Positions 29,919-39,247 are shown, numbered from the stretch's first letter. The stretch is DNA of 42,730 nucleotides from Fretibacterium sp. (GCA_012520235.1 JAAYOR010000052.1:1-42730), one strand, 5' to 3'. Notes: a model not told the origin generated them from the sequence alone. Made by a program: numbers and translations.

Positions 29919-32791
29919 GCATGGTAACCCTGCCCCCTCAGAGCTCGCTCGTCTGGGACGCAAACATGAAAGAACTCCGACGTCTGCAGCCCCTTCTGGC
30001 TGCACGGTTGGAGGAATGGGTGGAGGAGCATGGGCGCTCTTTTGAGCGGGACGAGCTGGAGACGGCTCACGGGACCTGGATATCCGGCCTGACGGAAAAG
30101 CCGTTTTTTCAGCCCTCCGAGCTGCCCAAGAAGCCTTGGCGCAGGGGGGAGGAAGGGAAGGTCTCCGTCTTGTTTTTCTACGGGGTCGGAACCGCCCCAT
30201 GGTTCTTCCGTATGGTCCGGACTATGCCTAAGACGGTCCTGTCCCTCGTGGTCTTTGAGCCTGAGCTCTCCCTATTGGCACTGCTCCTGCATATGACGCA
30301 CGTCTATCTGGCTCTTCCGAAGGGCTGCCTTCTCTCTTTCATCACGTTCCCGGAGACGAACCTGATGACCGAAGCCCTGGCGGTCAACATCGGGCCCATG
30401 GGGATATACGCGGCTTCTCTGGCGATCCCCTGGTCTCACCCTGGTGAGGTTGAGGTCTTGCAGGAGGAGTTTGAGGAGCTCCAGGAAAAACTGAGGGAGA
30501 CCATCACCGTCAGGCTCCAGATGCTGGGTAACTCCGCCGAGGACACCCTGCTGGGCATCCGCCAGATAGCCCTGAACGCCCCCTGGATCCTCTTTGGCCC
30601 CTCTTTACAGACGATAGCTGAGGACTTCAGAGGCCGCCCCTTCATCTGGGTTGCCTCCGGTCCTTCCTTGGACAAAAACGTCCATCTCTTAAAGGAGAAC
30701 CGGGATCGCGCCGTAATCGTCTGTGCGGACACAGCCGTCCGTAAGCTGCTGGGCCTGGGGATACAGCCGCACATTGCCGTCTCTCTGGAGCGTGTGCTTG
30801 ACGTCTACGATTATATGGAGCGGACATGGGTGGAGTTCCCTGAAGAGACAAAGAAGATATTGTACATCTCTCAATCGGTCTGTGTCCCGGAGCTGGTGAA
30901 ATGGCCCGGCCCGCACGTCATCGTCGGCAAGAAGGAGCTGCCGATAGACCAATGGATCAACCAGGGGCTCCTGCACGGCGACATGCTTCATTCAGGTCTT
31001 TCGGTGGCGCACATGGGGCTCTGGCTGGCCTCCGGTATGGGTGCCTCCTCTCTGGCGCTCATCGGGCAGGATCTGGCCTTTGCGGAGGATGGGAGCTCCC
31101 ACGCTGCTGTAACGATCAGTGAAGAGCATAGAGAGGAGGAGAAAGCACGAGGCCAGACCGGAGGCCTGGAGCTCCCGGGCGCACTGAGCGATACGGTTCG
31201 CACCACGGAGATCTGGCTGCTTTTCCTCAGGCTCATCGAGCAGTACATTCCTCTCTTAGGGGTGCCGGTCTTCGATTGCACGGAGGGAGGGGCCAGGATC
31301 GAAGGGACGACCCTCAAGACGCTGGAAGACTGGATGGAAGACTCCCTGAGCTCCGTCGAGCCCTTTGGAAGCTCCCCTGCGGAGCTCCTGATCGACAGGC
31401 CAAGGACCTCGGAGGAGCGCGAGACCCTGACCGTCCAGGCGACGCAGCGGCTTGATGCCGCCCTGCAGGAGCTGGATCGATCAAGAGCTACGCTGGAAGA
31501 ACTGAGAGAGGGGGTCGATAAGGTCTCCGCGCCTGCGCTCGCTCCGACGCAGCGCAGGGAATACGCCGCAGTCCTCTCAAGGCAGTTGGATGAGTACCAT
31601 CACACAAACCCTGTCATAGAGTTCATAGGTCAGAGCCAGACGACGCTCAACGCTGTGGGGATAACGAAGACGAGGCTTCTGGAGGACGCCATCGCGGTAA
31701 AAGAGTGGCGCCGCGTGCACCTTGAGATCCTGGAGGGGCACGGGAAAGCGTTGAACTTTCTGAAGAGTTGGATCGGCTACATCAAAATGGCCTTGAACTC
31801 CGTAAACCGCTTCTGGGATGAGGGATGTTCTCTGGCGCCCCTCTCCTTTCACCCCTCAGGCTCCTTTCAGGAGGGCTCCGGGCCCAACGATGGAGAGTCG
31901 ACGCTGCAACTGCTTCAAAGCCAGCTTGATGACATCGACACGGCTCAGACCCTGGAGGAGGAGCTTTCGGCCCACGCTCTTTTCGACAACCTCCTGGCCC
32001 GGGCGGATCATAAGTGGTGGAGCCGTTGGGACAGGCGGATTGACTGGAAGATAGCGCTTGTGCTGGAACGTGAGGGCCGCAACGCCGAGGCCGTGCGCTT
32101 TATGAAGCGCATGGAGACGGAGAGCCTTGAGGTCTGGGGGCTGCCCCACGAGGCGGGGGTGCAGTTCCTCAAGGATTACGCACGTATAGCCTCGGGTTAC
32201 GACCTCTGTTTCTTTCCGGACTATCGGCTGGCCCGAACCTGCGCTCAGCACGTCATCGAGCTGGAGCCGGACGACCTGGAGGCGCGCGAGCTTCTGAAGG
32301 AGATCAACCAAAAGGCCCTTGACTATTACAGAAGCTTCGCCCCCTGGGAGTTCGCCGAGAAAAAGTTCTTGCGTGGCGTGTTTCTGGACTGGACTTTGGC
32401 ACGGGCGGAGGCGGAACAGGCCCTCTCGGAGGGGGATCTCATGCTCACGTTTGAGCGGGTCTGGGCGCTGATTAAGGAATATGCCCCGTTCATCCCGGAT
32501 GGAGCCAGAGCCTACCTGGACTGGCTGACGACTCAGATAGCGAGGGTCGAAGAGCAGCAGCCTCTCCCAGTCAGGCTGGAGGAGATCAAGCAGGAGGTCT
32601 TGGAATGGATACCTCTCTTTGAGAAGCTGGGCATAAGGGAGGAACAGGACCCAGGCTCCCAGTCTGAACTTTCGCAGGAAGAAATTCTCATGTCCGGCCG
32701 GAGCACTGCCGATGATATGGATAAGGGCGGGGACAAGGAAGAGGAAGCAACCCACCGAAAGGCCGCAGCAGCCCTCGGGGAACAGGGATAA
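29915..32791 (+). CDS. DUF115/Maf-family protein, probable flagellin glycosyltransferase
   Basis: The protein has 958 residues. The DUF115 (6-hydroxymethylpterin-pyrophosphokinase MptE-like) core spans about 240-470: FIWVASGPSLDKN (about 243-255), VIVCADTAVRKLLGLGIQPHIAVSLER, HSGLSVAHMGLWLA and ASSLALIGQDLAFAEDG. Motility accessory factors (Maf) with this core attach nonulosonic acids such as pseudaminic or legionaminic acid to flagellin. The C-terminal half (about 480-960) is helical, with TPR-like passages such as ARTCAQHVIELEPDDLEARELL, and could bind flagellin. It overlaps csrA by 4 bases and flagellin follows 175 bp on, which supports the role. No sugar biosynthesis genes are in the window. 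Confidence 0.85.
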   Translation: MSMVTLPPQSSLVWDANMKELRRLQPLLAARLEEWVEEHGRSFERDELETAHGTWISGLTEKPFFQPSELPKKPWRRGEEGKVSVLFFYGVGTAPWFFRMVRTMPKTVLSLVVFEPELSLLALLLHMTHVYLALPKGCLLSFITFPETNLMTEALAVNIGPMGIYAASLAIPWSHPGEVEVLQEEFEELQEKLRETITVRLQMLGNSAEDTLLGIRQIALNAPWILFGPSLQTIAEDFRGRPFIWVASGPSLDKNVHLLKENRDRAVIVCADTAVRKLLGLGIQPHIAVSLERVLDVYDYMERTWVEFPEETKKILYISQSVCVPELVKWPGPHVIVGKKELPIDQWINQGLLHGDMLHSGLSVAHMGLWLASGMGASSLALIGQDLAFAEDGSSHAAVTISEEHREEEKARGQTGGLELPGALSDTVRTTEIWLLFLRLIEQYIPLLGVPVFDCTEGGARIEGTTLKTLEDWMEDSLSSVEPFGSSPAELLIDRPRTSEERETLTVQATQRLDAALQELDRSRATLEELREGVDKVSAPALAPTQRREYAAVLSRQLDEYHHTNPVIEFIGQSQTTLNAVGITKTRLLEDAIAVKEWRRVHLEILEGHGKALNFLKSWIGYIKMALNSVNRFWDEGCSLAPLSFHPSGSFQEGSGPNDGESTLQLLQSQLDDIDTAQTLEEELSAHALFDNLLARADHKWWSRWDRRIDWKIALVLEREGRNAEAVRFMKRMETESLEVWGLPHEAGVQFLKDYARIASGYDLCFFPDYRLARTCAQHVIELEPDDLEARELLKEINQKALDYYRSFAPWEFAEKKFLRGVFLDWTLARAEAEQALSEGDLMLTFERVWALIKEYAPFIPDGARAYLDWLTTQIARVEEQQPLPVRLEEIKQEVLEWIPLFEKLGIREEQDPGSQSELSQEEILMSGRSTADDMDKGGDKEEEATHRKAAAALGEQG

Positions 32792-32864
32792 AAATTCTCC
32801 GGGCACTTGGCGTTTAGGTCGTTTGCCGGGCGTTCGGGTGTTATGGATAGATGCGCACGTGGGG

Positions 32865-32877
32865 GACCAGGATGGTC
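32865..32877 (+). promoter_or_regulatory. Candidate CsrA-binding hairpin 1 in flagellin leader
   Basis: GACC (32865-32868) pairs with GGTC (32874-32877), presenting AGGAT in the loop. A GGA in a short hairpin loop is the classic CsrA recognition element. It lies about 90 bases before the flagellin start. Confidence 0.55.
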
Positions 32878-32893
32878 AAGAACTTAGAGAAGA

Positions 32894-32917
32894 TGCTCTT
32901 AAGCCTGAAAAAGAGCA
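32894..32917 (+). other. Stem-loop between the two GGA hairpins in flagellin leader
   Basis: TGCTCTT (32894-32900) pairs with AAGAGCA (32911-32917) around a 10-base loop. It has no GGA, so it may only space or shape the leader. Confidence 0.5.
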
Positions 32918-32925
32918 CGAGAAGA

Positions 32926-32943
32926 CGAGGACAGGATGCCTCG
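32926..32943 (+). promoter_or_regulatory. Candidate CsrA-binding hairpin 2 in flagellin leader
   Basis: CGAGG (32926-32930) pairs with CCTCG (32939-32943), and the 8-base loop is ACAGGATG. This is very close to the in-vitro-selected CsrA consensus (RUACARGGAUGU). It ends 7 bases before the AGGAGG ribosome site at 32950-32955, which is itself a GGA-containing potential second contact. Confidence 0.65.
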
Positions 32944-32966
32944 CATTTCAGGAGGTTTAATGTACG

Positions 32967-35321
32967 ATGAGGATTTATCACAACATACCGGCACTTTACG
33001 CTTACAATGCTTTGAACAGCACGAATAACGCACTGCAGAAGTCCATCCGCACGCTCTCGACGGGCCTGCGGATCAACTCGGCGGCGGACGACGCGGCGGG
33101 CCTGGCCATCAGCGAGAAGATGCGCGCTCAGATCAACGGGCTCGGCATGGCCCTGCGGAACGCGCAGGACGGCATCTCCCTGCTCCAGACCGCCGAGGGC
33201 GCTCTGAGCGAGAGCCACAGCATCCTTCAGCGCATGAGGGAGCTGGCGGTCCAGGCTGCCAACGACACTCTGACCCAGCAGGACCGTCAGTACATCCAGC
33301 TTGAGATCGACCAGCTCAAGGATGAACTGAGCCGCATCTCCACCGCGACGCAGTTCAACAAAAAGCGCCTCCTGGACGGCAGCGCGGCCGGCCTCTGGTC
33401 CTCCAACGACCTCGCCACCAAAGCTTACATCCGGGGCTCCCTGCGCAAGATAGACCGGTTCGGTCAGAAGGCGGCCTTTGAGGGCAACTACAAGATCCAG
33501 ATAACCGCCGCCCCCGGCCAGGCCGAGGCCATGAAGTCGGACATCTTCAAGATCAAGCACCCCAACGTAACGATGGGCGTCAGCCTGAACGAGAAGGCAG
33601 GTGTGGCAGCGCTGCGCATCGACACCCTGCCTGCGGGAAACTACACGGTGACGACCAACGGAGATGTTGCGAACGCTGTAGAGCTCACGGGGAGGTACGG
33701 CTGTGGTACTGCGGCCATAAGTACCATCCTGACCGTGACTCTGGCAGCGGACTCTGCGCTCCATGGCAACGCCAGCGTCCTCTTTGAGGTCGTCTCCGTC
33801 AACACGGCAGCAAGGAGCGTCACTCTCAAGGCCACGTCCAACGTCCTGAAGACCGACGGCTCAATCGCAAACTACGTCGACAACAACATCGTCCTCACGA
33901 CTGCCACCGTCGATCTCGGCGAGAACTTGGGCCTGGGCTCAGCTGGCGGAAACGCGTTTCAGCTGAATCTCGAGAATAATTTTACAAACCTCAAAGAGGG
34001 CAGTAAGTTCGTCTTCAACGTGACCAGGGGTACCGGCGCAGCTGACGTGATGGTGGAGATCGAGGGGAAACAGACGGAGACCTGGCCCTTCAGGTGGGGC
34101 AGCGCCGGCGCTCCCGTGACCCTTACCGCCCTGAGGTTCGGGCTGAGCGCAGGTGGGGTGACGGAAAAGGAGCTGCACTTCCGCAACTTCTACCTGAACA
34201 ACGCCAACGGCACCGTCTATGAGGGCGACATCGTCCTCACTATGAACACCGCGGCGCTGGTGTCGGGCAATACTCTGGCTACTTTCGAGGCAGCCTATAT
34301 CGGCCAGGTGGCCAAAAAGGACGTGCACCTGCGCGACCTGGACAAGTTCTGGGACAGCCAGGGCCGCTTCATGCTCACGGACCCCCAGACCATCACCATC
34401 TCTCAGGGCGACGGCAAGAACACCTCCATCACCCTCTATGCCACGGACACCCTGGCCGAGCTGCGCAGCAAGCTGAACGACGCCATCGCCAACGGCCTGG
34501 GGCAGGCGAAGTTCGCGGTCAGCCACGCCAACAGCTTCGTGACCTTCGTGGAGGAGGGGCACAGCCAGACCAACGGCCTGGAGACGGTGCCCGGCACCTT
34601 TGTCATCCGCTCCATGATCGCGGGCAACGCGGGCAAGTTCTCCTTCTCCGGCGACGAGGACCTCATCAAGGCGCTCTCCCTGAACGTGGTGCAGGAGGCC
34701 CGGGAGAACTCGTTCACAGCCTCGATCTATGACGCTCACACCGGCGCGACGGTGGTGAACGGCGTGACCGTGTCGGGCAACCAGATGATCGGCGTCATCC
34801 ACCACAACGTGGACGTCGAGTTCGACCCCATGGCCAACATCAGGGTGGAGTGGAACGAGAACCTGCGGAACTTTGAGTTGAAGCGGTTGCTGACCCCTTA
34901 CGAGACCATCCTGCACCTGGTGGACAACAGTACGATCTTCCAGGTGGGGGCCAACGAAGGGGAGGACGTGGCCATCGACATCGGCGACATGTCGGCCGAC
35001 GCCCTCGGCGTGACCCGCGTGATCGTCACAGACCGGGGCTCCGCCTCGCGCGCCATCTCCATCCTGGACTCGGCCATCAACAAGGTCTCGACCCAGAGGG
35101 CGAAGATAGGCGCCTTCCAGAACGCGCTGGAGCACACTATCGCCAACCTGACCGTGACCAGCACCAACCTGTCTGCTGCCGAAAGCCGTATCCGCGACGC
35201 GGACATGAGCCTGGAGATGCTGAACTTCACGAGGCTTCAGATCCTCTCTCAGTCCGGCACAGCGATGCTGGCCCAGGCAAACCAGCTTCCCCAGTCGGTG
35301 CTGCGGCTGCTCCAGGGGTAG
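32967..35321 (+). CDS. fliC: Flagellin, large form
   Basis: The protein has 784 residues; flagellins are commonly 270-500. The N-terminal D0/D1 helices are textbook: [49 protein letters not shown] and [14 protein letters not shown] (about 87-100). The C-terminal partner is [18 protein letters not shown] to [14 protein letters not shown]. The surface-exposed middle (about 150-650) is expanded, with an IN-like unit [20 protein letters not shown]. No internal Cys is seen. The start ATG at 32967 has AGGAGG 11 bases upstream; the leader carries probable CsrA hairpins. A strong terminator follows. I found no sigma-28 promoter in the 175-bp leader, so transcription may come from further upstream. 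Confidence 0.97.
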   Translation: MRIYHNIPALYAYNALNSTNNALQKSIRTLSTGLRINSAADDAAGLAISEKMRAQINGLGMALRNAQDGISLLQTAEGALSESHSILQRMRELAVQAANDTLTQQDRQYIQLEIDQLKDELSRISTATQFNKKRLLDGSAAGLWSSNDLATKAYIRGSLRKIDRFGQKAAFEGNYKIQITAAPGQAEAMKSDIFKIKHPNVTMGVSLNEKAGVAALRIDTLPAGNYTVTTNGDVANAVELTGRYGCGTAAISTILTVTLAADSALHGNASVLFEVVSVNTAARSVTLKATSNVLKTDGSIANYVDNNIVLTTATVDLGENLGLGSAGGNAFQLNLENNFTNLKEGSKFVFNVTRGTGAADVMVEIEGKQTETWPFRWGSAGAPVTLTALRFGLSAGGVTEKELHFRNFYLNNANGTVYEGDIVLTMNTAALVSGNTLATFEAAYIGQVAKKDVHLRDLDKFWDSQGRFMLTDPQTITISQGDGKNTSITLYATDTLAELRSKLNDAIANGLGQAKFAVSHANSFVTFVEEGHSQTNGLETVPGTFVIRSMIAGNAGKFSFSGDEDLIKALSLNVVQEARENSFTASIYDAHTGATVVNGVTVSGNQMIGVIHHNVDVEFDPMANIRVEWNENLRNFELKRLLTPYETILHLVDNSTIFQVGANEGEDVAIDIGDMSADALGVTRVIVTDRGSASRAISILDSAINKVSTQRAKIGAFQNALEHTIANLTVTSTNLSAAESRIRDADMSLEMLNFTRLQILSQSGTAMLAQANQLPQSVLRLLQG

Positions 35322-35347
35322 TCTCTCAAGCATCCTTAGCAGCTCAA

Positions 35348-35378
35348 GGACGAGGCGGTTCCGCCTCGTCCTTTTTTT
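35348..35378 (+). terminator. Rho-independent terminator after flagellin
   Basis: A perfect 10-bp GC-rich stem, GGACGAGGCG (35348-35357) with CGCCTCGTCC (35362-35371), has a GTTC tetraloop and is followed by seven T. It ends the flagellar transcription unit 27 bp after the flagellin stop. Confidence 0.95.
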
Positions 35379-35421
35379 GCTCCGGACTCACCTCTGAACT
35401 TTCTTGGGGCGTCATTTGCTT

Positions 35422-35450
35422 TTGCTTTTTACTTTTGATTGCAGTATACT
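35422..35450 (+). promoter_or_regulatory. Candidate sigma-70-type promoter of the dipeptidase-TRAP operon
   Basis: TATACT (35445-35450) is a good -10 box, and TTGCTT (35422-35427) lies at the ideal 17-base spacing, though only its first three bases match TTGACA. It sits just after the flagellin terminator and 42 bp before the dipeptidase start. Confidence 0.5.
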
Positions 35451-35491
35451 GAATAGGTTTTGATGCCCTTATATTTGGGGAGTGATCGCGC

Positions 35492-36541
35492 TTGAGCTCT
35501 CTGGTCATTGATGCCCATTACGATCTTCTGTTTGACGTCTTTCGCCTCAGAAGGCAGGGGGAAAGACAGGTCATCGAACGTTTTTATCTTGAAGACCTCC
35601 GCACTGCAGGGATCGACGTCCTGGTCTGTTCCCTTTTTGTCCCTGACGATTACCTGCCGGAATCCGCCTTGAGGACGGCTTTGAGCCAGATAGGCATGCT
35701 CCATGCGGAGCTTGACGAGTCCCCGGGGCTCTTTGCCCTGTGCCGTAACCTGGATGAGGTGCAAAAAGCGCACCGCTCCGGGCAGGTGGCTCTCCTGCTC
35801 TCCTTTGAGGGGGCGGACCCCATAGGTTTTGACCTGCACCTTTTGAAGGTTTTTTATGAGCTGGGCGTGCGCTTTCTGGGGCTCGTCTGGAGCCGCCGTA
35901 ACTTCGTTGCGGACGGGTGTCACTTCACCCCAAAGACGGAGGGGACCGTCGGAGGCCTGACTGCCTTTGGCGTGGAGCTCGTCGTGGAGGCCGAGCGTCT
36001 GGGGATGATCCTTGACGTGAGCCACCTGAACGATGCGGGGCTGGCGAACCTCCTGACTTTCTCCAAAGGGCCTCTGATCGCTTCCCACTCCAACTGCCGC
36101 GCTCTCTGCCCCGTCCCGCGTAACCTCACCGACGAGCAGTTGACAGCCCTGGCCCAAAGGGGGGGCGTGGTCGGACTGAACAACATGCTCTCCTTCGTCT
36201 ACCCCAAGGATGAAGGGGCCAACACCAACGCTGAGGGCGCTAACGCCTCCGGTGCTGCCTCCTCCTCCGCGCCCTTGCTCATCCCCGAGGGGCAGCCTCT
36301 TTATCGAGGCCTCCTGGACCATGCCCGTCACATGATAGAGGTGATGGGGGAGGACCATGTCGGCTTGGGGCTGGACCTCTGTGAGTTCCAAAAGCCGGAG
36401 GCAGAACGCATCAAGAGCGCCTTCCCATCCTACAGGCACGTGCTTCCCTTTCTGGAGGCCCTTGACGCAGAGCTCGGCCCGGCGGTTGCGGAGAAAATAA
36501 AGGGCGGGAACTGGCTGCGCATCCTGGAGCGGCTGACTTGA
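35492..36541 (+). CDS. Membrane dipeptidase (peptidase family M19)
   Basis: The protein has 349 residues, normal for M19. Zinc ligands are in place: H9 and D11 in IDAHYD, E106 in SFEGADP, H178 in DVSHLN and H199 in ASHSNCRAL; a GLGLDLCEF near 305 supplies the last Asp. M19 enzymes cleave dipeptides, often including D-residues, and in bacteria lack the GPI anchor. No signal peptide is seen, so it should act in the cytoplasm on imported peptides. The start is TTG at 35492 with GGGGAG about 10 bases upstream. An Ala/Ser/Asn-rich insert (about 237-260) is unusual. The DUF1850 gene overlaps its stop, pointing to one operon with the TRAP permease. Confidence 0.93.
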   Translation: MSSLVIDAHYDLLFDVFRLRRQGERQVIERFYLEDLRTAGIDVLVCSLFVPDDYLPESALRTALSQIGMLHAELDESPGLFALCRNLDEVQKAHRSGQVALLLSFEGADPIGFDLHLLKVFYELGVRFLGLVWSRRNFVADGCHFTPKTEGTVGGLTAFGVELVVEAERLGMILDVSHLNDAGLANLLTFSKGPLIASHSNCRALCPVPRNLTDEQLTALAQRGGVVGLNNMLSFVYPKDEGANTNAEGANASGAASSSAPLLIPEGQPLYRGLLDHARHMIEVMGEDHVGLGLDLCEFQKPEAERIKSAFPSYRHVLPFLEALDAELGPAVAEKIKGGNWLRILERLT

Positions 36542-37005
36542 GGCGGAACCCTGCGCTCTTCTGGGTCCCTCTGCTTGGCCTGAGCGCTCTCTTTTTAAGC
36601 CTGGCTGCCTTAGCCCCTCAGGTGACCCTGAGAGGGGAGGACGGCGAGGCTCTTCAGGTGTTTCGGCTCTATCTGGGGGATTTCTTCGAGACGCAATATG
36701 TGCATTCCGTCCAGCTCTGTCCTGTAGTTGACCGCTATTATGCGACGAGGGGAACCCTTTGGCTTTGGGAGGAACGGACTCAGTCCACCAACGCCGGCCT
36801 CCCCACCGAGGCCCCTTTCCGAGGCCGTTTTCTGCGTGACGGGAGCTGGTTCCGCTACGTCGGAGGGGGCCGGTCTTTTGAGGAGATAGCCCTGAGGGTA
36901 GGGGACGAACGCTGGGGGCTTAACACGTTAACGCCTCCTAACGGTAAGACCTTCAAGCTCTTTGCCGCTTTCCCGGGGCGTAAAATCTTAATCCGTGCGG
37001 ACTGA
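36538..37005 (+). CDS. DUF1850 protein, TRAP (TAXI-type) transporter accessory
   Basis: The protein has 155 residues. An N-terminal signal/anchor (FWVPLLGLSALFLSLAALA) precedes a domain with the DUF1850 signature YVHSVQLCPVVDRYYA, then LWLWEERTQSTNAGLPTEAP. DUF1850 genes regularly sit next to TAXI-type TRAP permeases; the biochemical role is unknown. It starts at TTG 36538, inside the dipeptidase stop (TTGA overlap), with GGAG upstream, so it is co-translated. The TRAP permease follows 113 bp later. Confidence 0.88.
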   Translation: MRRNPALFWVPLLGLSALFLSLAALAPQVTLRGEDGEALQVFRLYLGDFFETQYVHSVQLCPVVDRYYATRGTLWLWEERTQSTNAGLPTEAPFRGRFLRDGSWFRYVGGGRSFEEIALRVGDERWGLNTLTPPNGKTFKLFAAFPGRKILIRAD

Positions 37006-37118
37006 TCAGGTCAACTTGTCCTGAAGTTCCGGAGAGTCCGGGATGGGAGTAGAATAAACAGAGATAAGCAGCAAACGAGGACAAGCAACAAGGATCAATA
37101 GCGAGGAGGATTGGAGTC

Positions 37119-39086
37119 ATGTCGGAGCAAGATGTTCTTAACGGTACAGAGGGTTATCCTGAGGTCAGTGATATCGATCTGGATGTCATCAAGCGTCAAT
37201 ACGACAGTGAGTCCCGTTTCCGCACCCCCGGAGGATGGCAGGGGAGACTGATAGCAGTGCTCGCCGTCCTCATGTCGCTCTTTCATCTTTACACCTCGGC
37301 TTTTGGCCTGATGAAGGAGATGTGGCAGAGACCCATACACCTGTGTTTTGTCCTGGTTCTGGTATATCTGCTCTACCCTGCGAGCTCGAAGAGCCCCAAG
37401 GACAAGATCCCCTTTTACGATTTTCTCTTTGCGGCAGCAGGCGCCTTTGTCACGCTTTATATCGTTGCGCAGTTTTACGGGCCCATGCTGGAGCGGGCAG
37501 GGATGCCCAACACCATGGACCTCATTGTGGGTGGGCTGGGGATACTGATAATCTTAGAGGCGACGCGGCGCGTCTCCAACCCGGTCTTGCCCGTCATCGT
37601 CATCTTCTTCCTCCTCTATTGCCACTTTGGACGCTTAGCGCCATCCATCTTCCAGCACCGGGGATACAACTTTTACCGCATCATCAACCATATGTATCTG
37701 GGCACGGAGGGTGTCTTCGGCACGCCTCTGGCCGTGTCGGCGACCTTCGTCTTCATGTTCATCCTCTTTGGCACCATCGTGGAGCAGACGGGGCTGGGCA
37801 GGTACATCATCGACCTCTCGATGGCTTTGGCGGGCTGGTCCGCCGGCGGGCCTGCCAAGGTGGCTGTGGTCAGCTCCGGGATCATGGGGACCATTTCCGG
37901 CTCGTCCGTGGCCAACGTCTGCACGACCGGGATGTTCACCATCCCCCTGATGAAGAGCGTCGGGTACGAATCCCATTTTGCCGGGGCGGTGGAGGCGGTG
38001 GCGTCCACCGGAGGGCAAATCATGCCTCCGGTCATGGGGGCAGCTGCCTTCATCATGGCTCAGACGATGGGGGTCTCCTACGTTGAGGTGGCGCTGGCGG
38101 CAGTGGTCCCGGCCCTCCTTTACTATTTTGCCGTCATCGTCCAGGTGCACTTTGAGGCGACGCGGCTGGGGCTGAAGGGACTGCCGCGGGACCGGCTGCC
38201 CAGCCTCAAGAGGCTGCTTCTTTCTCGCGGGCACCTTCTGATCCCGCTTATCGGCATCATCTACTTCCTCGTCGGTGGCTATACGCCGTTGATGGCCGCT
38301 TTTTACGGGATCGTCCTCACCATCGTGACGTCCTATTTCAGACGAGACACCTGGCTGACCCCGGCAAAGCTCTGGGCGGGCCTTGAGAATGGAGCCAGGA
38401 GCTCATTGGGGGTGGCCTGTGCCTGCGCTACGGTGGGGCTCATCATCGGGACGGCTACTCTGACGGGTCTGGGCCTGAAGTTGGCCCATGCTATCGTGAC
38501 TCTGGCTGGGGGCAGTCTGTTTCTGACCCTGGTGTTCACGATGGTGGCCTCCATCTTCCTGGGGATGGGGCTTCCGACCACCGCCAACTTCATCGTCACC
38601 AGCACCATGGCAGCGCCCGCCTTGATTCAGCTTGGGGTCCCCAGCATGGCAGCCTACATGTTTGTCCTGTACTTTGGCATCGCGGCGGACCTGACACCTC
38701 CCGTCGCTCTGGCCGCCTATGCTGGGGCAGGGATAGCCCGGGCCGACCCCATGAGGACGGGAATAACAGCGACCAAATTGGCGCTTGCCGGCTTTCTTGT
38801 GCCTTTTATCTACGTCTATAACCCGATCCTGGTCCTCGTCGACTTCGTCCCCCTTGAGTTCTTCATGGCGGTCATCACAGCTCTCCTGGGAGTCGCACTG
38901 TTGGGCTTTGCCACAATCGGCTTCTTCAAAGCTCCGCTCCCATGGTATCTCAGGCTTGTTGCTTTGGGAGGGGCTCTGGGGCTCATGATCCCGGGCTGGA
39001 AGTCGGACTTGTTCGGCCTTGTTATCCTCATCGTCATCTATTTTATTCAAAAGCAGCGGGAGCAGGCCCTTTCAGCAGGACACTGA
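37119..39086 (+). CDS. TRAP transporter permease, fused small (4TM) and large (12TM) subunits
   Basis: The protein has 655 residues and is mostly hydrophobic. A cytoplasmic N-terminus (to about 40) leads to four membrane segments of the DctQ-like part (to about 165), and then the DctM-like part with EGVFGTPLAVSATFVFMFILFG, GTISGSSVANVCTTGMFTIPLM, ASTGGQIMPPVMGAAAFIMA and MGLPTTANFIVTSTMAAPAL. This fused form is typical of TAXI-type TRAP systems, which use an ion gradient to import organic acids or amino acids. A TAXI substrate-binding protein would be needed, but none is encoded nearby. ATG at 37119 with AGGAGG upstream. Next to the dipeptidase it suggests uptake of amino acids, peptides or carboxylates. 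Confidence 0.95.
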   Translation: MSEQDVLNGTEGYPEVSDIDLDVIKRQYDSESRFRTPGGWQGRLIAVLAVLMSLFHLYTSAFGLMKEMWQRPIHLCFVLVLVYLLYPASSKSPKDKIPFYDFLFAAAGAFVTLYIVAQFYGPMLERAGMPNTMDLIVGGLGILIILEATRRVSNPVLPVIVIFFLLYCHFGRLAPSIFQHRGYNFYRIINHMYLGTEGVFGTPLAVSATFVFMFILFGTIVEQTGLGRYIIDLSMALAGWSAGGPAKVAVVSSGIMGTISGSSVANVCTTGMFTIPLMKSVGYESHFAGAVEAVASTGGQIMPPVMGAAAFIMAQTMGVSYVEVALAAVVPALLYYFAVIVQVHFEATRLGLKGLPRDRLPSLKRLLLSRGHLLIPLIGIIYFLVGGYTPLMAAFYGIVLTIVTSYFRRDTWLTPAKLWAGLENGARSSLGVACACATVGLIIGTATLTGLGLKLAHAIVTLAGGSLFLTLVFTMVASIFLGMGLPTTANFIVTSTMAAPALIQLGVPSMAAYMFVLYFGIAADLTPPVALAAYAGAGIARADPMRTGITATKLALAGFLVPFIYVYNPILVLVDFVPLEFFMAVITALLGVALLGFATIGFFKAPLPWYLRLVALGGALGLMIPGWKSDLFGLVILIVIYFIQKQREQALSAGH

Positions 39087-39247
39087 CGACCTAAGGAGAA
39101 TGACCGGCTTCTTGAGGTTGTCGCTTTGCCCTGGCTGCGGTATTATTTTATGCAGAGTAAAGTGGCACGCATCCAAGCTGGGCTGAGCCGTGTGTTTTTA
39201 AGATTTTTAACAGAGCGTTTTGAACGCTGGAAACGAGGGACTGTGAC

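Noticed and set aside
32708-32715. GCCGATGA near the end of the Maf-like gene, a possible sigma-28 -10 for flagellin
   Set aside because: The expected -35 position reads CATGTCCG, and the site is inside a coding region.
32807-32830. TTGGCG...TTTGCC in the flagellin leader as a sigma-54 promoter
   Set aside because: The GG and GC are 14 bases apart; sigma-54 needs 10.
39214-39228. Hairpin AGCGTT-TTG-AACGCT before cheV as a terminator of the TRAP operon
   Set aside because: The stem is only 6 bp and no T-run follows.
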